NCBI RefSeq assembly: GCF_018729255.1
Contig: NZ_CP076060.1
Span: forward strand, 1,364,001-1,428,000
Direction of reading: 5' to 3'
DNA from: Cupriavidus sp. EM10
Lineage (GTDB): Bacteria; Pseudomonadota; Gammaproteobacteria; Burkholderiales; Burkholderiaceae
DNA length: 64,000 bases
Every line of letters begins with the position of its first letter. The stretch's first letter is position 1. The notes below the pieces were generated by a model. It was not told the DNA's origin. It saw only the letters and a list, made by a program, of their open reading frames with translations, and made no database searches. The translations under genes and the position numbers were made by a program. Below are positions 37,847-47,095 of the stretch, piece after piece.

Positions 37847-38581
37847 GTGTCCGATCGTCGATTCGCCCTGATTCCCTGTGCCGGCACCGGCAGCCGTGCC
37901 GGCGGCACCGTGCAGAAGCAATACCAGACCGTGGCCGGCCGGCCGATGCTCTGGTACGCCCTGGCGGCGTTTTCCGCCAGCGAGGCCATCAGCGCCACGG
38001 CGCTGGTACTGGCGCCCGACGACATGCCGCTGGAGTCACGGTTCGGCGCCCAGGCCTTTGCCGGCCTGCGCTTCGATACCGCGTTCGTGGGCGGGGACTC
38101 GCGCCACGCTTCCGTGCTGGCCGGCCTGCATCACCTGGTCACGCTGGGCGCCGCGGACACCGACTGGGTGCTGGTCCACGATGCCGCGCGGCCGGGGCTG
38201 ACCGCCGCCATGATCGATACGCTGGTGCGGGCCGTGGAATCGGACGATTCGGCCAGCGAGCCGATTGGCGGCATCCTGGCGGTGCCGGTGCCTGATACCC
38301 TCAAGCGTGCCGATGCCGGCGCGCGCATCGGCGGCACCGTGCCGCGCGATGGCCTGTGGCAGGCGCAAACACCACAAATGTTCCGCATCGGTGTGTTGCG
38401 CCATGCGCTGGAAGATGCCATGGCCGCCGGTGCCGTGGTCACCGACGAAGCCAGCGCCATCGAGCGGCTGGGCCTGCATCCGCGCCTGGTCAACGGCTCG
38501 CTGCGCAATTTCAAGGTGACGTACCCCGAGGACTTTGCGCTGGCCGACGTGCTGTTGCGCACGGGTCAGGCTGCGTCCTGA
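37847..38581 (+). CDS. ispD: 2-C-methyl-D-erythritol 4-phosphate cytidylyltransferase IspD
   Basis: Third step of the MEP isoprenoid pathway: transfers CMP to methylerythritol phosphate. 244 residues from GTG 37847 ([10 protein letters not shown]); the upstream frame is not family-like. Motifs are the nucleotide loop [37 protein letters not shown] and the late [11 protein letters not shown]. Followed 31 bases later by ispF, as commonly seen in proteobacteria. Confidence 0.95.
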   Translation: MSDRRFALIPCAGTGSRAGGTVQKQYQTVAGRPMLWYALAAFSASEAISATALVLAPDDMPLESRFGAQAFAGLRFDTAFVGGDSRHASVLAGLHHLVTLGAADTDWVLVHDAARPGLTAAMIDTLVRAVESDDSASEPIGGILAVPVPDTLKRADAGARIGGTVPRDGLWQAQTPQMFRIGVLRHALEDAMAAGAVVTDEASAIERLGLHPRLVNGSLRNFKVTYPEDFALADVLLRTGQAAS

Positions 38582-38612
38582 CCGTCCTGAACCATTTTTG
38601 CAAGGAGTCGTT

Positions 38613-39119
38613 TTGAATCCGTTCGATTTTCGCGTAGGACAGGGCTATGACGTGCACGCGCTGGTGCCGGGCCGCAAGCTGATTCTCGGTGGCGTCGACA
38701 TCCCGCACGACCGTGGCCTGCTGGGCCATTCCGATGCCGACGCGCTGCTGCACGCCGTGACCGACGCGCTGTTTGGCGCCGCGGCGCTGGGCGACATTGG
38801 CCGCCATTTCCCCGATACCGACCCCGATTTCAAGGGCGCCGACAGCCGCGTGCTGCTGCGCGAGGCTGCCCGCCGCGTGCGTGCCGCCGGCTTCGAGATC
38901 GGCAACGTCGATGCCACCGTGATCGCGCAGAAGCCGAAGCTGGCGCCGCATATCGGCGGCATGGTAGCCAACCTGGCTGAAGACCTGGGCCTGCCCGTCA
39001 CGCATTGCAACGTGAAGGCCAAGACCAACGAAAAGCTGGGGTTCGAAGGCAAGGAAGAGGGCATCGTCGCCCAGGCGGCGGTGCTGATCTACCGCCGCAC
39101 CGCCGACGTGCAGGACTGA
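38613..39119 (+). CDS. ispF: 2-C-methyl-D-erythritol 2,4-cyclodiphosphate synthase IspF
   Basis: Fifth MEP-pathway enzyme, cyclising CDP-methylerythritol 2-phosphate. 168 residues from TTG 38613, which has AAGGAGT at 38602-38608; no ATG fits. Zinc ligands Asp13 and His15 lie in QGYDVHALV, and [20 protein letters not shown] and [14 protein letters not shown] are family motifs. The TTG start may limit translation relative to ispD. Confidence 0.95.
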   Translation: MNPFDFRVGQGYDVHALVPGRKLILGGVDIPHDRGLLGHSDADALLHAVTDALFGAAALGDIGRHFPDTDPDFKGADSRVLLREAARRVRAAGFEIGNVDATVIAQKPKLAPHIGGMVANLAEDLGLPVTHCNVKAKTNEKLGFEGKEEGIVAQAAVLIYRRTADVQD

Positions 39120-39132
39120 TACGCCCGAGGGC

Positions 39133-39711
39133 TCAGGCTGGCGGCGACGGTGCCGCCGTCTCTTCGGCCTTGATCGGATAGGCGAAGTCGATCAGCCGCG
39201 CCATGGCCCCGTGGCGCGATCCGGCTTCCGTCCGCCTCTGGAAGCCCATCTGCTCGCAGAGTTTGATGGCGGAATCCATTTCGGGCATGGTGCGGCAAAT
39301 CAGCGTCTGGGCGCCGATGTCGCGGGCGCGCTGGATGCAGATCTGCATCAGCCGCTTGCCCAGCCCAAGCCCGCGCGCCTGCGGGTTGACCGAAAGCAGC
39401 CGCGCTTCCGGCTGTGTCAGCGTGATCGTGGAATCGTCCAGCGCCGTCAGCGTGGCGCCAGGATGGCAGAACAGCACGGCACCGCTGATGCCATGGTCAG
39501 TTTCTGCTACCCACCACTCCATGTCGGGATTGTCCTTGGCCGCCATCACGGCCTTCATGCCGCGCTGGAACGACGCCCGGCAATCCTCCATGATCTCGAG
39601 CTCATATTGCCCGTAGGCCTGCTGTGTGACCGCGGCGATATCGCCCCAGTCGTGTACCGCGGCCAGCCGGAAGCGGAAGCGCGGTGAATTGGGTGAAGGC
39701 AAGGTGCTCAT
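39133..39711 (-). CDS. GNAT family N-acetyltransferase
   Basis: 192 residues from ATG 39711 (MSTLPSPNSPRF); longer frames upstream are spurious. The acetyl-CoA-binding motif A is LLSVNPQARGLGLGKRLMQICIQRA, followed by ICRTMPEMDSAIKLCEQMGFQRR. Substrate unknown. Convergent with ispF, 13 bases between stops. Confidence 0.85.
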   Translation of the reverse strand: MSTLPSPNSPRFRFRLAAVHDWGDIAAVTQQAYGQYELEIMEDCRASFQRGMKAVMAAKDNPDMEWWVAETDHGISGAVLFCHPGATLTALDDSTITLTQPEARLLSVNPQARGLGLGKRLMQICIQRARDIGAQTLICRTMPEMDSAIKLCEQMGFQRRTEAGSRHGAMARLIDFAYPIKAEETAAPSPPA

Positions 39712-39830
39712 GGCAACGGCTTGTTTCGTGACCTTTCGTCGATTGTAGGCCGCGCCATGCACAAATGCATCGGGTTGGATGGCTGTATCCGATGTCGGAC
39801 AATACCGATTGACCCATCGCGAATCGCCAG

Positions 39831-39868
39831 AAAGAACACGGGCGGGCACCTTTCAGTGTCCGCCCGTG
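39831..39868 (-). terminator. Probable ahpD terminator
   Basis: Hairpin with 13-base arms CACGGGCGGGCAC / GTGTCCGCCCGTG (one G-T mismatch) around a five-base loop (39837-39867). Read on the minus strand it is followed by the T-rich TTCTTTCT. It ends the ahpC-ahpD unit. Confidence 0.6.
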
Positions 39869-39924
39869 TGGCGTCCGGCTGCGCTCTGGCGTGCCCCGGC
39901 GCGGCTTTCGCGCCGTTTCGACGC

Positions 39925-40446
39925 TTATTCCGCCGAAATCACATTGGCGGCGGCGCCGATCACGGCGGCGATGCGGCCTACGTCACGCAGCTGCTGGGCG
40001 CTCATACCCTGTTCGTTCTTCAGCAGATGGTAGTGCGACTTCACGCAGAAATGGCACTTGCCGATGATGGACGCTGCCAGGGCGTACATCTCGAAGCGGC
40101 GCTTGTCCACACCACCATGGGTAGCGTAGGCGTTCATGCGCAGACCGGCGGGCTGGCTGGCCAGATCCGGGTCTTCGGCCATCTCGACGTACGGATACCA
40201 GATGTTGTTCATGCCCATCAGCGCGGCGGCGGTTTGCGCGGCGTTGACTTCCTCGGGCGACAGCACGTTCGCGCCGCGGATCGCATCGATGATCAGCTTG
40301 CTCTTGGCGGCAAAGGCTGCGGCCAGGGCCACGCCCACGGCATCGTTGCCTTCCAGCGACGAACGCGCAATCGTGCCATCCACGTTCAGGCGGATGTCCT
40401 TGGCGTAATCGGGGATTGCATTCTTAATCGTGCTGAGGAATTCCAT
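39925..40446 (-). CDS. ahpD: Alkyl hydroperoxide reductase AhpD-like
   Basis: 173 residues of the AhpD/CMD family. The active-site CxxC is Cys131-Cys134 in GKCHFCVKSHYH, with His138 completing the proton relay. Acts as a thiol reductant for AhpC in several bacteria. Downstream of ahpC, separated by a hairpin-rich spacer of about 120 bases. Confidence 0.92.
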   Translation of the reverse strand: MEFLSTIKNAIPDYAKDIRLNVDGTIARSSLEGNDAVGVALAAAFAAKSKLIIDAIRGANVLSPEEVNAAQTAAALMGMNNIWYPYVEMAEDPDLASQPAGLRMNAYATHGGVDKRRFEMYALAASIIGKCHFCVKSHYHLLKNEQGMSAQQLRDVGRIAAVIGAAANVISAE

Positions 40447-40471
40447 TTATTTCTCCTATCGACGAGGGCTC

Positions 40472-40525
40472 AAAAAACCCGCACATAGCGGGTTTCGACA
40501 TGGAAGGGCGCCTGGCCCTTCCATG
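40472..40525 (-). terminator. Two hairpins between ahpC and ahpD
   Basis: Read on the minus strand after ahpC: a hairpin with ten-base arms CATGGAAGGG / CCCTTCCATG (40499-40525), then a second with arms AAACCCGC / GCGGGTTT (40475-40495) directly followed by six T. The second is a normal Rho-independent terminator, so ahpD is probably expressed at a lower level by read-through or from its own promoter. Confidence 0.75.
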
Positions 40526-40567
40526 CGACGTGCCGGGTCACGCAAGGTGACTGGCGGGCAGGGCCAA

Positions 40568-41116
40568 TTACAGCGTGGCGCCGCCGACAGCGCGGTTGCA
40601 CGGGCACAGTTCGTCCGTTTGCAGACCGTCCAGGATACGCAGGACTTCTTCCGGGTTGCGGCCGACGTTCAGGTTGTTCACCGAAACGTGCTGGATCACA
40701 TTGTCCGGATCGACGATGAACGTTGCACGCAGGGCCACGCCAGCGGCGCGGTCACGCACGCCCAGCTGGTCCACCAGCGAGCCGGTCACATCGGCGAATT
40801 GCCACTGGTTCAGCTTGTTCAGGTCCTTGTGTTCACGGCGCCATGCCAGCTTCACGAATTCGTTGTCGGTCGAGCCGCCCAGCACGATCGCGTCGCGATC
40901 GGCGAAGTCGTTGTTCAGCTTGGCGAATGCCACGATTTCGGTCGGGCACACGAAGGTGAAGTCCTTCGGGTAGAAGTAGATGATCTTCCACTTGCCTTCG
41001 AACGACTTTTCGGTGATGTCTTCGAAAGCCGACTGGCCATTCTCTTCGTGGTTGTTGAAACCCGGCTTGACACCAACGATGCTGAAGGCTTCGAGCTTTT
41101 CACCAACGGTCTTCAT
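40568..41116 (-). CDS. ahpC: Peroxiredoxin AhpC
   Basis: Two-Cys peroxiredoxin reducing hydrogen peroxide and organic peroxides; 182 residues from ATG 41116 (AGGAGAAG upstream). The peroxidatic Cys57 lies in KDFTFVCPTEIVAF. The resolving side has a CPC pair (Cys171 and Cys173) in DELCPCNRAVGG, a form seen in AhpC proteins that partner AhpD instead of AhpF. Confidence 0.94.
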   Translation of the reverse strand: MKTVGEKLEAFSIVGVKPGFNNHEENGQSAFEDITEKSFEGKWKIIYFYPKDFTFVCPTEIVAFAKLNNDFADRDAIVLGGSTDNEFVKLAWRREHKDLNKLNQWQFADVTGSLVDQLGVRDRAAGVALRATFIVDPDNVIQHVSVNNLNVGRNPEEVLRILDGLQTDELCPCNRAVGGATL

Positions 41117-41458
41117 TGACTTCTCCTGATACGGTTGAACAGATTGAGGCTTGCAATCGACGATTCGGTTCCCGCAACAGCTGGATGTCAATCGTAATTG
41201 CACGAAAGCTGTGAGTATGGGCATTTGCGCGCACCAAGGCCAATTGGTTTTCTTAACCGGGCCGATAGGTGGCGCCTCGCGCGAATCGAATTGAGTCGCA
41301 AGTATGCCATGCGCGCAAAACCGCGACGGCTGTCCGAAAAGGAAAGCAAACGCGCCGCCTCACATACTTGCCACGCGAACGTGTCAGGCACATGAAGGCG
41401 GCGCGCCGTGGGCCGGCCGCCGGGCCCGGCAGGCCGGACCGCAGGGTTGGACCGAAAA
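41117..41458. other. Region upstream of ahpC and downstream of the MHS transporter (342 bases)
   Basis: No gene is supported. On the minus strand a consensus -35 TTGACA lies at 41191-41186, but the -10 17 bases on is poor (CCGAAT), as in activator-dependent promoters. I did not find a convincing OxyR site. A long-loop inverted repeat CGCGCCGCCT (41351-41360) / AGGCGGCGCG (41396-41405) lies near the transporter end. Confidence 0.4.
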
Positions 41459-42751
41459 TCAGGCGGTGCGCAGCGCTGTCTGGTCGCGTCGGGTGCGGAA
41501 GATGACCAGCGTGGCGACCAGGCCGCAGGCCGCGGCGAACATCAGCCAGAGGCCGGGGGCCGCCTTGTTGCCCGTGCTGTGGATCAGGTACGTCGAGATG
41601 GCCGGCGTAAAGCCGCCGAACAGGGCCGTCGCCAGGCTGTAGGCCAGCGAGAAGCCGGCGGTGCGCACGGCGGGCGGCATGACTTCGGTCAAGGTGACGA
41701 CCATCGCACCGTTGTAGCTGCCGTACAGGAACGACAGCCACAGTTCCACCATCAGCAGGCGCTCGAACGAAGGCGCCGCCACCAGCCACGACACGGCCGG
41801 GTAGGCCGTGACCAGCGTGGCAATGGTGAAGAACACCAGCAGCGGCTTGCGGCCGATGCGGTCGGACACCGCGCCCATCAGCGGCAGCCAGATGAAGTTC
41901 GACAGGCCCACGCACATCGTGACGATCAGGTTGTCCACGTCGTCGAGCTTGAGCACCGTCTTGCCGAACGTCGGCGTGTAGGCCGTGATCATGTAGAACG
42001 AGACCGTGGTCATCACCACCATCAGGCAGCCGATGACGATGATGCGCCAGTTTTCCAGCATCGACCGGTAGATCTCGTTGATCGACGGACGATGCTTGCG
42101 CGTGCGAAATTCCTCGGTCTCCTCGAGCGAGCGGCGGATCAGGAACAGGAACGGCACGATCAGGCAGCCGATCAGGAACGGCACGCGCCAGCCCCAGCTA
42201 TCCATCTGCGCGGGCGCCAGCGTGGCATGCAGGAGCACGCCGAGCAGACCCGCGAAGATCACCGCCACCTGCTGGCTGGCCGATTGCCACGCCACGTAGA
42301 AACCCTTCTGGCCTGGCTTGGCGATCTCGGACAGGTACACCGACACGCCGCCCAGCTCCACGCCAGCCGAGAAACCCTGCAGCAGGCGCCCGAACAGCAC
42401 CAGCAGCGGCGCGGCCATGCCGATCGATGCATAGCCGGGCACGAGCGCAATCAGCAGCGTGCCCAGTGCCATCAGCACCAGCGTGACGATCAGGCCCTTG
42501 CGGCGGCCGTGATGGTCGATGTAGGCTCCCAGCACGATCGCGCCGAGCGGTCGCATCAGGAAGCCGGCACCGAACGTGGCCAACGACAGCATCAGCGATG
42601 CGAACTCATCGCCAGAGGGGAAGAACGTACGCGCGATGGCGGCGGCGTAGAAGCCGTACACCATGAAATCGTACATTTCGAGGAAGTTGCCGCTGACGAC
42701 GCGGAACACGGTACGGAAACCGTGCTGGGGGGTGGTGCTGGAGCTTGACAT
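41459..42751 (-). CDS. MFS transporter, metabolite:H+ symporter family (citrate/tricarballylate-like)
   Basis: 430 residues from ATG 42751 ([12 protein letters not shown]), 12 membrane segments. Motifs typical of the MHS family: [19 protein letters not shown] at helix 1, the loop 2-3 signature [33 protein letters not shown] and [10 protein letters not shown], and [10 protein letters not shown] in the second half. Resembles citrate and tricarboxylate proton symporters. Substrate is inferred and another carboxylate is possible. Monocistronic. Confidence 0.85.
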   Translation of the reverse strand: MSSSSTTPQHGFRTVFRVVSGNFLEMYDFMVYGFYAAAIARTFFPSGDEFASLMLSLATFGAGFLMRPLGAIVLGAYIDHHGRRKGLIVTLVLMALGTLLIALVPGYASIGMAAPLLVLFGRLLQGFSAGVELGGVSVYLSEIAKPGQKGFYVAWQSASQQVAVIFAGLLGVLLHATLAPAQMDSWGWRVPFLIGCLIVPFLFLIRRSLEETEEFRTRKHRPSINEIYRSMLENWRIIVIGCLMVVMTTVSFYMITAYTPTFGKTVLKLDDVDNLIVTMCVGLSNFIWLPLMGAVSDRIGRKPLLVFFTIATLVTAYPAVSWLVAAPSFERLLMVELWLSFLYGSYNGAMVVTLTEVMPPAVRTAGFSLAYSLATALFGGFTPAISTYLIHSTGNKAAPGLWLMFAAACGLVATLVIFRTRRDQTALRTA

Positions 42752-43031
42752 GGCTGTCTCTCGGTCGCCGCACGTGGGGCCGTGCGGCATGTTGTCGATC
42801 GTTATCAGCCATGGCGGGAGGGGTAGTGCGGCAGGCGGCGCCATGACTGCGGATGCCGTTGTATGCATCGGCCTGTCGATGGCCTGAAGTGTGCGCAATG
42901 TCGCTGTCATTCCCCTGTCAGCGACCTTTCAAATGCCTATCAAATGCTGAAGAAAACCTGTCAATGCGCCGCATGCGGGACATGCGGGCCGTCCGGCGCA
43001 CGTGGGCCGTGCCGGTGGGGACCGGATCGGC

Positions 43032-44381
43032 TCAGGCGCGACGGAAACGCGCGCAGACCACCAGGCCCGATTTGGGGGCGGGGCGGTTGGCCAGGATCAG
43101 GCGGCCGCCGTTGCGCTGCAGGATGCGGTTGACGATCGACATGCCCAGGCCGGCGCCCTTGGCCTCGCTGCGCGCGCTGTCGAGCCGGTAGAACGGCCGG
43201 GTCAGCAGCGACAGCTGCTCGTTGGGCACGCCGGGGCCGCTGTCGGCCACCACCAGCACCGCTTCCTTGTCTTCCACGCGCGTGGAGATTTCCACCTCGG
43301 CCATGCCGGATTCCTCGTCCTTGGCATAGCGGCGCGCGTTTTCGACGAGGTTGTCCAGGATGCGCTGGATCTCCATGCGGTTGGCCACGGCCATGACCGG
43401 GCCGTTCGACCGCACATGCACGCGTACGTCGTCGTGGGCGGCATAGACGCCCACCGACTCCTGCACCAGCGTCGACAGGTCCACCGGTTCCACTACCTCC
43501 TGGCCGGGCCGGGCGTAGTTCAGGAACTGGCCGATGATGGCATCCATCTGTTCGATGTCGGCAATCATCGCATCGCGCGTGGTGCTGTCGACGGGTGACA
43601 TCTCCGTTTCCAGCCGCAGGCGCGTAAGCGGGGTGCGCAGGTCGTGCGAGATGCCGGCGAGCATGACCACGCGGTCGTCGTCGAGCTGGCGCAGGTCGCG
43701 CACCATCTGGTTGAAGCTGCGGTTGGCCTGGGCCACCTCGCTGGCGCCCTGCTCGCGCAGGGGCGGCGCCTCGCCGCCGGAGCCGATCAGCCTTGCGGCA
43801 TTGGCCAGGCGCTTGAGCGGGTAGTTGACGCGGGCCGTGATGAACGCCGCGCCGATGATCGACAGCAGCAGCGCCGCGATACTCCACCAGAGCCACTGGA
43901 TGCCCGGCACGCGTTCGAAGCGCTCGGGGCTGATGGCCACCCAGTAGTCGTCGCCCTCGATCTCGAAGCTGACCCACACGCCGGGAATGTCGTTCACCGT
44001 GGTGGCCAGCACGGTGTCCTCGCCCAGGCGGCTGCGGATTTCCTGCTGGACCAGCTGGGTCAGGAACGGGTTGGCGGTGGGCGCGGCGAAATCGTCGTCC
44101 TTTTCGCGCGGATAGACCTTGATGCCCTCGTTCTGGACGAGGTCGAGCAGCAGGAACCGGCGCCGGGCCGGGTCCGAGTAAAGCAGGGCTGCGCGGGTGA
44201 GCTTGACCACGCTGACCACCTGCATGGCGATCTGCTGGGCGCGCGGCGCGCGTTCGAAGAGCCGGTAGCTCTGGAACCAGATACCCAGCGAGATCGCCAG
44301 CAAAAGGGCGATCAGCATGAAGGTTCGCCAGAAAAGCGAACCGAAGAACCGCGTTGCGGTACGGCCGAGGGCGGTCGCCAC
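43032..44381 (-). CDS. envZ: EnvZ-like sensor histidine kinase
   Basis: Inner-membrane sensor of 449 residues. First membrane helix FMLIALLLAISLGIWFQSY, periplasmic domain to about residue 160, second helix WLWWSIAALLLSIIGAAFI, HAMP linker, H-box MLAGISHDLRTPLTRLR with His246, N-box RILDNLVENARRYA, and G boxes DSGPGVP and GAGLGMSIV. It is transcribed 24 bases after ompR. In related Bordetella and Burkholderia the pair is often called RisA/RisS. Confidence 0.92.
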   Translation of the reverse strand: MATALGRTATRFFGSLFWRTFMLIALLLAISLGIWFQSYRLFERAPRAQQIAMQVVSVVKLTRAALLYSDPARRRFLLLDLVQNEGIKVYPREKDDDFAAPTANPFLTQLVQQEIRSRLGEDTVLATTVNDIPGVWVSFEIEGDDYWVAISPERFERVPGIQWLWWSIAALLLSIIGAAFITARVNYPLKRLANAARLIGSGGEAPPLREQGASEVAQANRSFNQMVRDLRQLDDDRVVMLAGISHDLRTPLTRLRLETEMSPVDSTTRDAMIADIEQMDAIIGQFLNYARPGQEVVEPVDLSTLVQESVGVYAAHDDVRVHVRSNGPVMAVANRMEIQRILDNLVENARRYAKDEESGMAEVEISTRVEDKEAVLVVADSGPGVPNEQLSLLTRPFYRLDSARSEAKGAGLGMSIVNRILQRNGGRLILANRPAPKSGLVVCARFRRA

Positions 44382-44405
44382 GATGCTGGCTGCGGTCGAC
44401 CGGAT

Positions 44406-45128
44406 TTACTTCACGCCATCGGGGATGAAGACGTAGCCCAGGCCCCAGACCGTCTGGATAAAGCGCGGGTTGCTCGGATCGGGCTCGATGAGCTTGCGCA
44501 GGCGCGAGATCTGCACGTCCAGGCTGCGGTCGAAGACTTCGTACTCGCGGCCGCGCGCCATTTCCATCAGCTTTTCACGCGACAGCGGCTGGCGCGGATG
44601 GCGGGCGAATACCTTGAGCACCGAGAATTCGCCCGTGGTGAGCGTGATTTCCTCGTCGTTCTTGGTCAGCGTGCGCGTGGCCAGATTCAGCACGAAATCG
44701 CCGAACGCGAATGTTTCGGGGGTTTCAGACGGGGCGCCCGGCACTTCGGCGGGGCCCTTGCGGCGCAGTACGGCGTGAATCCGGGCAATCAGCTCGCGCG
44801 GATTGAAAGGCTTGGGCAGATAATCGTCGGCGCCCATTTCCAGGCCGACGATGCGGTCCACGTCCTCGCCCTTGGCGGTGAGCATGATGATCGGGGTCTG
44901 GTCGTTGGCACCGCGCAGGCGGCGGCAGATGGAAAGCCCATCTTCGCCGGGCATCATCAGGTCCAGAACCAGCAGGTCGAAACGCTCGCGCAGCCAGAGC
45001 TTGTTCATGGCCGTGGCGTTTTCCGCCACGAGGACCGTGAAGCCCTGCTCGCCAAGGTAGCGGCGCAGCAGGTCGCGCAGGCGCGGGTCGTCATCCACGA
45101 CGAGAATCTTGTGGCTGGTATTTTCCAT
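44406..45128 (-). CDS. ompR: OmpR-type response regulator
   Basis: 240 residues. Receiver domain with acidic pocket VVDDDPR, phosphorylated Asp56 in LLVLDLMMPGEDG, and switch Lys in DDYLPKPFNPREL. The C-terminal winged helix ends with RLRKLIEPDPSNPRFIQTVW and GYVF. Regulates outer-membrane or acid/osmotic genes with the EnvZ-like kinase. About 30 bases upstream of the start on the minus strand, GTAACgttttGTTAA resembles a half-symmetric OmpR site, hinting at autoregulation (weak). Confidence 0.94.
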   Translation of the reverse strand: MENTSHKILVVDDDPRLRDLLRRYLGEQGFTVLVAENATAMNKLWLRERFDLLVLDLMMPGEDGLSICRRLRGANDQTPIIMLTAKGEDVDRIVGLEMGADDYLPKPFNPRELIARIHAVLRRKGPAEVPGAPSETPETFAFGDFVLNLATRTLTKNDEEITLTTGEFSVLKVFARHPRQPLSREKLMEMARGREYEVFDRSLDVQISRLRKLIEPDPSNPRFIQTVWGLGYVFIPDGVK

Positions 45129-45413
45129 GGCGGTATCTTAGCGACTATCGCTTTCGCTCAAAATGGCTTAACAAAACGTTACATACTTTACCCCGTGGTA
45201 TGGCGGCATGCACCTTTTGTGCATTTACACTCCGCAAACCGTTTTCCCACGGCCTTCCGGGCCACTGGAAATTTGACGGTCACCACGGGCATCGTACTGT
45301 TTCCAGCCGCGACACTGGCATTCGCCTTGCTGTCGTCGGGGCGATGCCGGTGCGCTGCCGCCGGGGATCCTGAAGATCGATCCGGGGGCCCCAGTCGAAA
45401 CCGCCATTATCCA

Positions 45414-45785
45414 ATGAAAGTGAAGCTTAACCGGCACGGGCAAACCCTGCGTCGCACAATTTGCGCGCGGATGGTCTGGCTGGCCGGCATGACCCTGCTG
45501 ATGACCGCGGCCCCCGCCCCGGCATTCGCCCAGTCGGCGGGCATGGCGCATCTGCTTCACCCAAAGGGCCAGCCGCCCGCCGGTCCGGGCAGCAATCCGT
45601 CGGCGCCCGAGCGCAACCGTCAGCCACCTCGCCGCAATGATCGTGCCGAGACCGAGCGCGACATGGCCGAGCGCGCCGCGCGCCAGGGGCAGCGCGGCGG
45701 TAGCCAGCGCCTGTCGCCCGACGAGCGCAAGACGCTGCGCAAAAACCTTTACGATATCGGCAAGGAAATGTACCAGGGCGGCTGA
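45414..45785 (+). CDS. Small secreted protein, unknown function
   Basis: 123 residues from ATG 45414. Signal peptide MVWLAGMTLLMTAAPAPAFA then QS. The mature part is Pro/Arg/Asn-rich and basic (NPSAPERNRQPPRRNDRAET), with a C-terminal amphipathic helix (LSPDERKTLRKNLYDIGKEMY). It is divergent from ompR, with 285 bases between. No family is recognised. Confidence 0.6.
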   Translation: MKVKLNRHGQTLRRTICARMVWLAGMTLLMTAAPAPAFAQSAGMAHLLHPKGQPPAGPGSNPSAPERNRQPPRRNDRAETERDMAERAARQGQRGGSQRLSPDERKTLRKNLYDIGKEMYQGG

Positions 45786-47057
45786 TCAGCCAGCCGTCCG
45801 GAAGTGCCGCAGGAAGTCCACGAACACCTCGGCGGCCTGCTGGGCATCTTCCACCGTGATCGTTTCCGCCGGATTGTGACTGATCCCCCCATTGCCGCAG
45901 CGCACGAACAGCATCGCCACATCGGTGATCCGCTGCATCATCATCGCGTCGTGCCCCGCCCCCGACGGCAGTTCGAACGCTTCCAATCCACGCTTTTTCA
46001 GCACAGCCGCGAACTGGTCCATCAGCCAGCGCGCGCACGGCGCGTTGTTGACCGGCGTGACCCGTTCCACGCTGACCTGCAGCGAACGGCGGTCAGCAAT
46101 GGCCTGGATGCCGGCCACGATATCGGCGATGGCCGCTTCGCGGATGCCGTCCTCGCCCGCGCGGATATCCATCGAGAACACACAGGCGGCCGGAATCACG
46201 TTGCTCGATCCATTGGGCACCTGCAACTGGCCCACCGTGCCGACCAAGGTCGGTACCCGGGCGCAGCGCTGCTCCACCAGCAGGATCATTTCGGCCGCAC
46301 CCGTGGCGGCGTCGCGCCGCATATCCATCGGCGTGGTGCCGGCATGGCTGGCCAGGCCCTCCACGCGAACCTGAAAGCGGCTGCTGCCGGCGATCTGGGT
46401 TACTACGCCCAGCGGCAGGCCGCGATTGAGCAGGACCGGGCCCTGTTCGATATGGACTTCGACAAAACCGGCCAGCGTGGCCGGGTCGACCGCCGCGGCG
46501 CGCAGGGCGCCCAGGTCGCCGGCGCCCGGGAAGCCGGACTGCGCCAGCGCGTCGCGCATCGACACGCCTTCGGTGTCCACACGGTCCAGCAGGGCCGGAT
46601 CGAAGCGGCCCGCCAGCACGCTGCTGGCCAGGAAGCTGGTCTTGAAACGCAGGCCTTCTTCCTCGGCAAAGGCCACGACCTCGAAGTGATAGGGCAGGCG
46701 GATACCCGCATCCCGCAGCGCGCCGACCACGGCAATCGGCAGCAGGATGCCAAGTCGTCCGTCATAACGTCCGCCGTTGCGCACGGTGTCGAAGTGCGAG
46801 CCGGTCATCAGCACCTTGGGGCTGGCCTCGGCCGGATCGGCGGCATAGCGGCCGATCACGTTGCCGATGGCGTCGATCCGCACGGTCATGCCGGCGTCTT
46901 CCATCCAGCGCGCCAGCTGTGCCTGCGCCCGGGCGTGGGCGGGCGTCAGGAAGGCGCAGGTCAGGCCGCCTTCCATGTCGGAATGCTGGGCAAGGGCGTC
47001 GGCGCGATCGAGGATCAGCTGGCCAAGGGAGGGCGTGGCAGTGGTCATGGCATCCAT
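45786..47057 (-). CDS. Zn-dependent M20 amidohydrolase (allantoate amidohydrolase/carbamoylase type)
   Basis: 423 residues from ATG 47057 (in-frame alternative ATG 47048). M20 hydantoinase/carbamoylase motifs are LMTGSHFDTVRNGGRYDGRLG, the metal-bridging FAEEEGLRFKTSFLAS, EVHIEQGPVL, SSRFQVRVEGLASHAGTTPM and the C-terminal SGAGHDAMMM with SHNPAE. Cleaves a ureido or amide bond (allantoate, ureidoglycine or N-carbamoyl amino acid). No purine-degradation genes are adjacent, so the substrate is open. A second member of this family lies at 60589-61836. Confidence 0.85.
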   Translation of the reverse strand: MDAMTTATPSLGQLILDRADALAQHSDMEGGLTCAFLTPAHARAQAQLARWMEDAGMTVRIDAIGNVIGRYAADPAEASPKVLMTGSHFDTVRNGGRYDGRLGILLPIAVVGALRDAGIRLPYHFEVVAFAEEEGLRFKTSFLASSVLAGRFDPALLDRVDTEGVSMRDALAQSGFPGAGDLGALRAAAVDPATLAGFVEVHIEQGPVLLNRGLPLGVVTQIAGSSRFQVRVEGLASHAGTTPMDMRRDAATGAAEMILLVEQRCARVPTLVGTVGQLQVPNGSSNVIPAACVFSMDIRAGEDGIREAAIADIVAGIQAIADRRSLQVSVERVTPVNNAPCARWLMDQFAAVLKKRGLEAFELPSGAGHDAMMMQRITDVAMLFVRCGNGGISHNPAETITVEDAQQAAEVFVDFLRHFRTAG

Positions 47058-47095
47058 ACTTCGGGATAACGATTCAGAGGAAAGGACGGCGCGGT

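Noticed and set aside
34216..37871. Long plus-strand frames antisense to mfd
   Set aside because: Shadows of mfd. The mfd frames carry helicase motifs, while these carry none.
41198..41395. Small frames of about 65-70 codons upstream of ahpC
   Set aside because: No signal peptide, membrane segment or convincing ribosome site, and overlapping frames on both strands are equally open.
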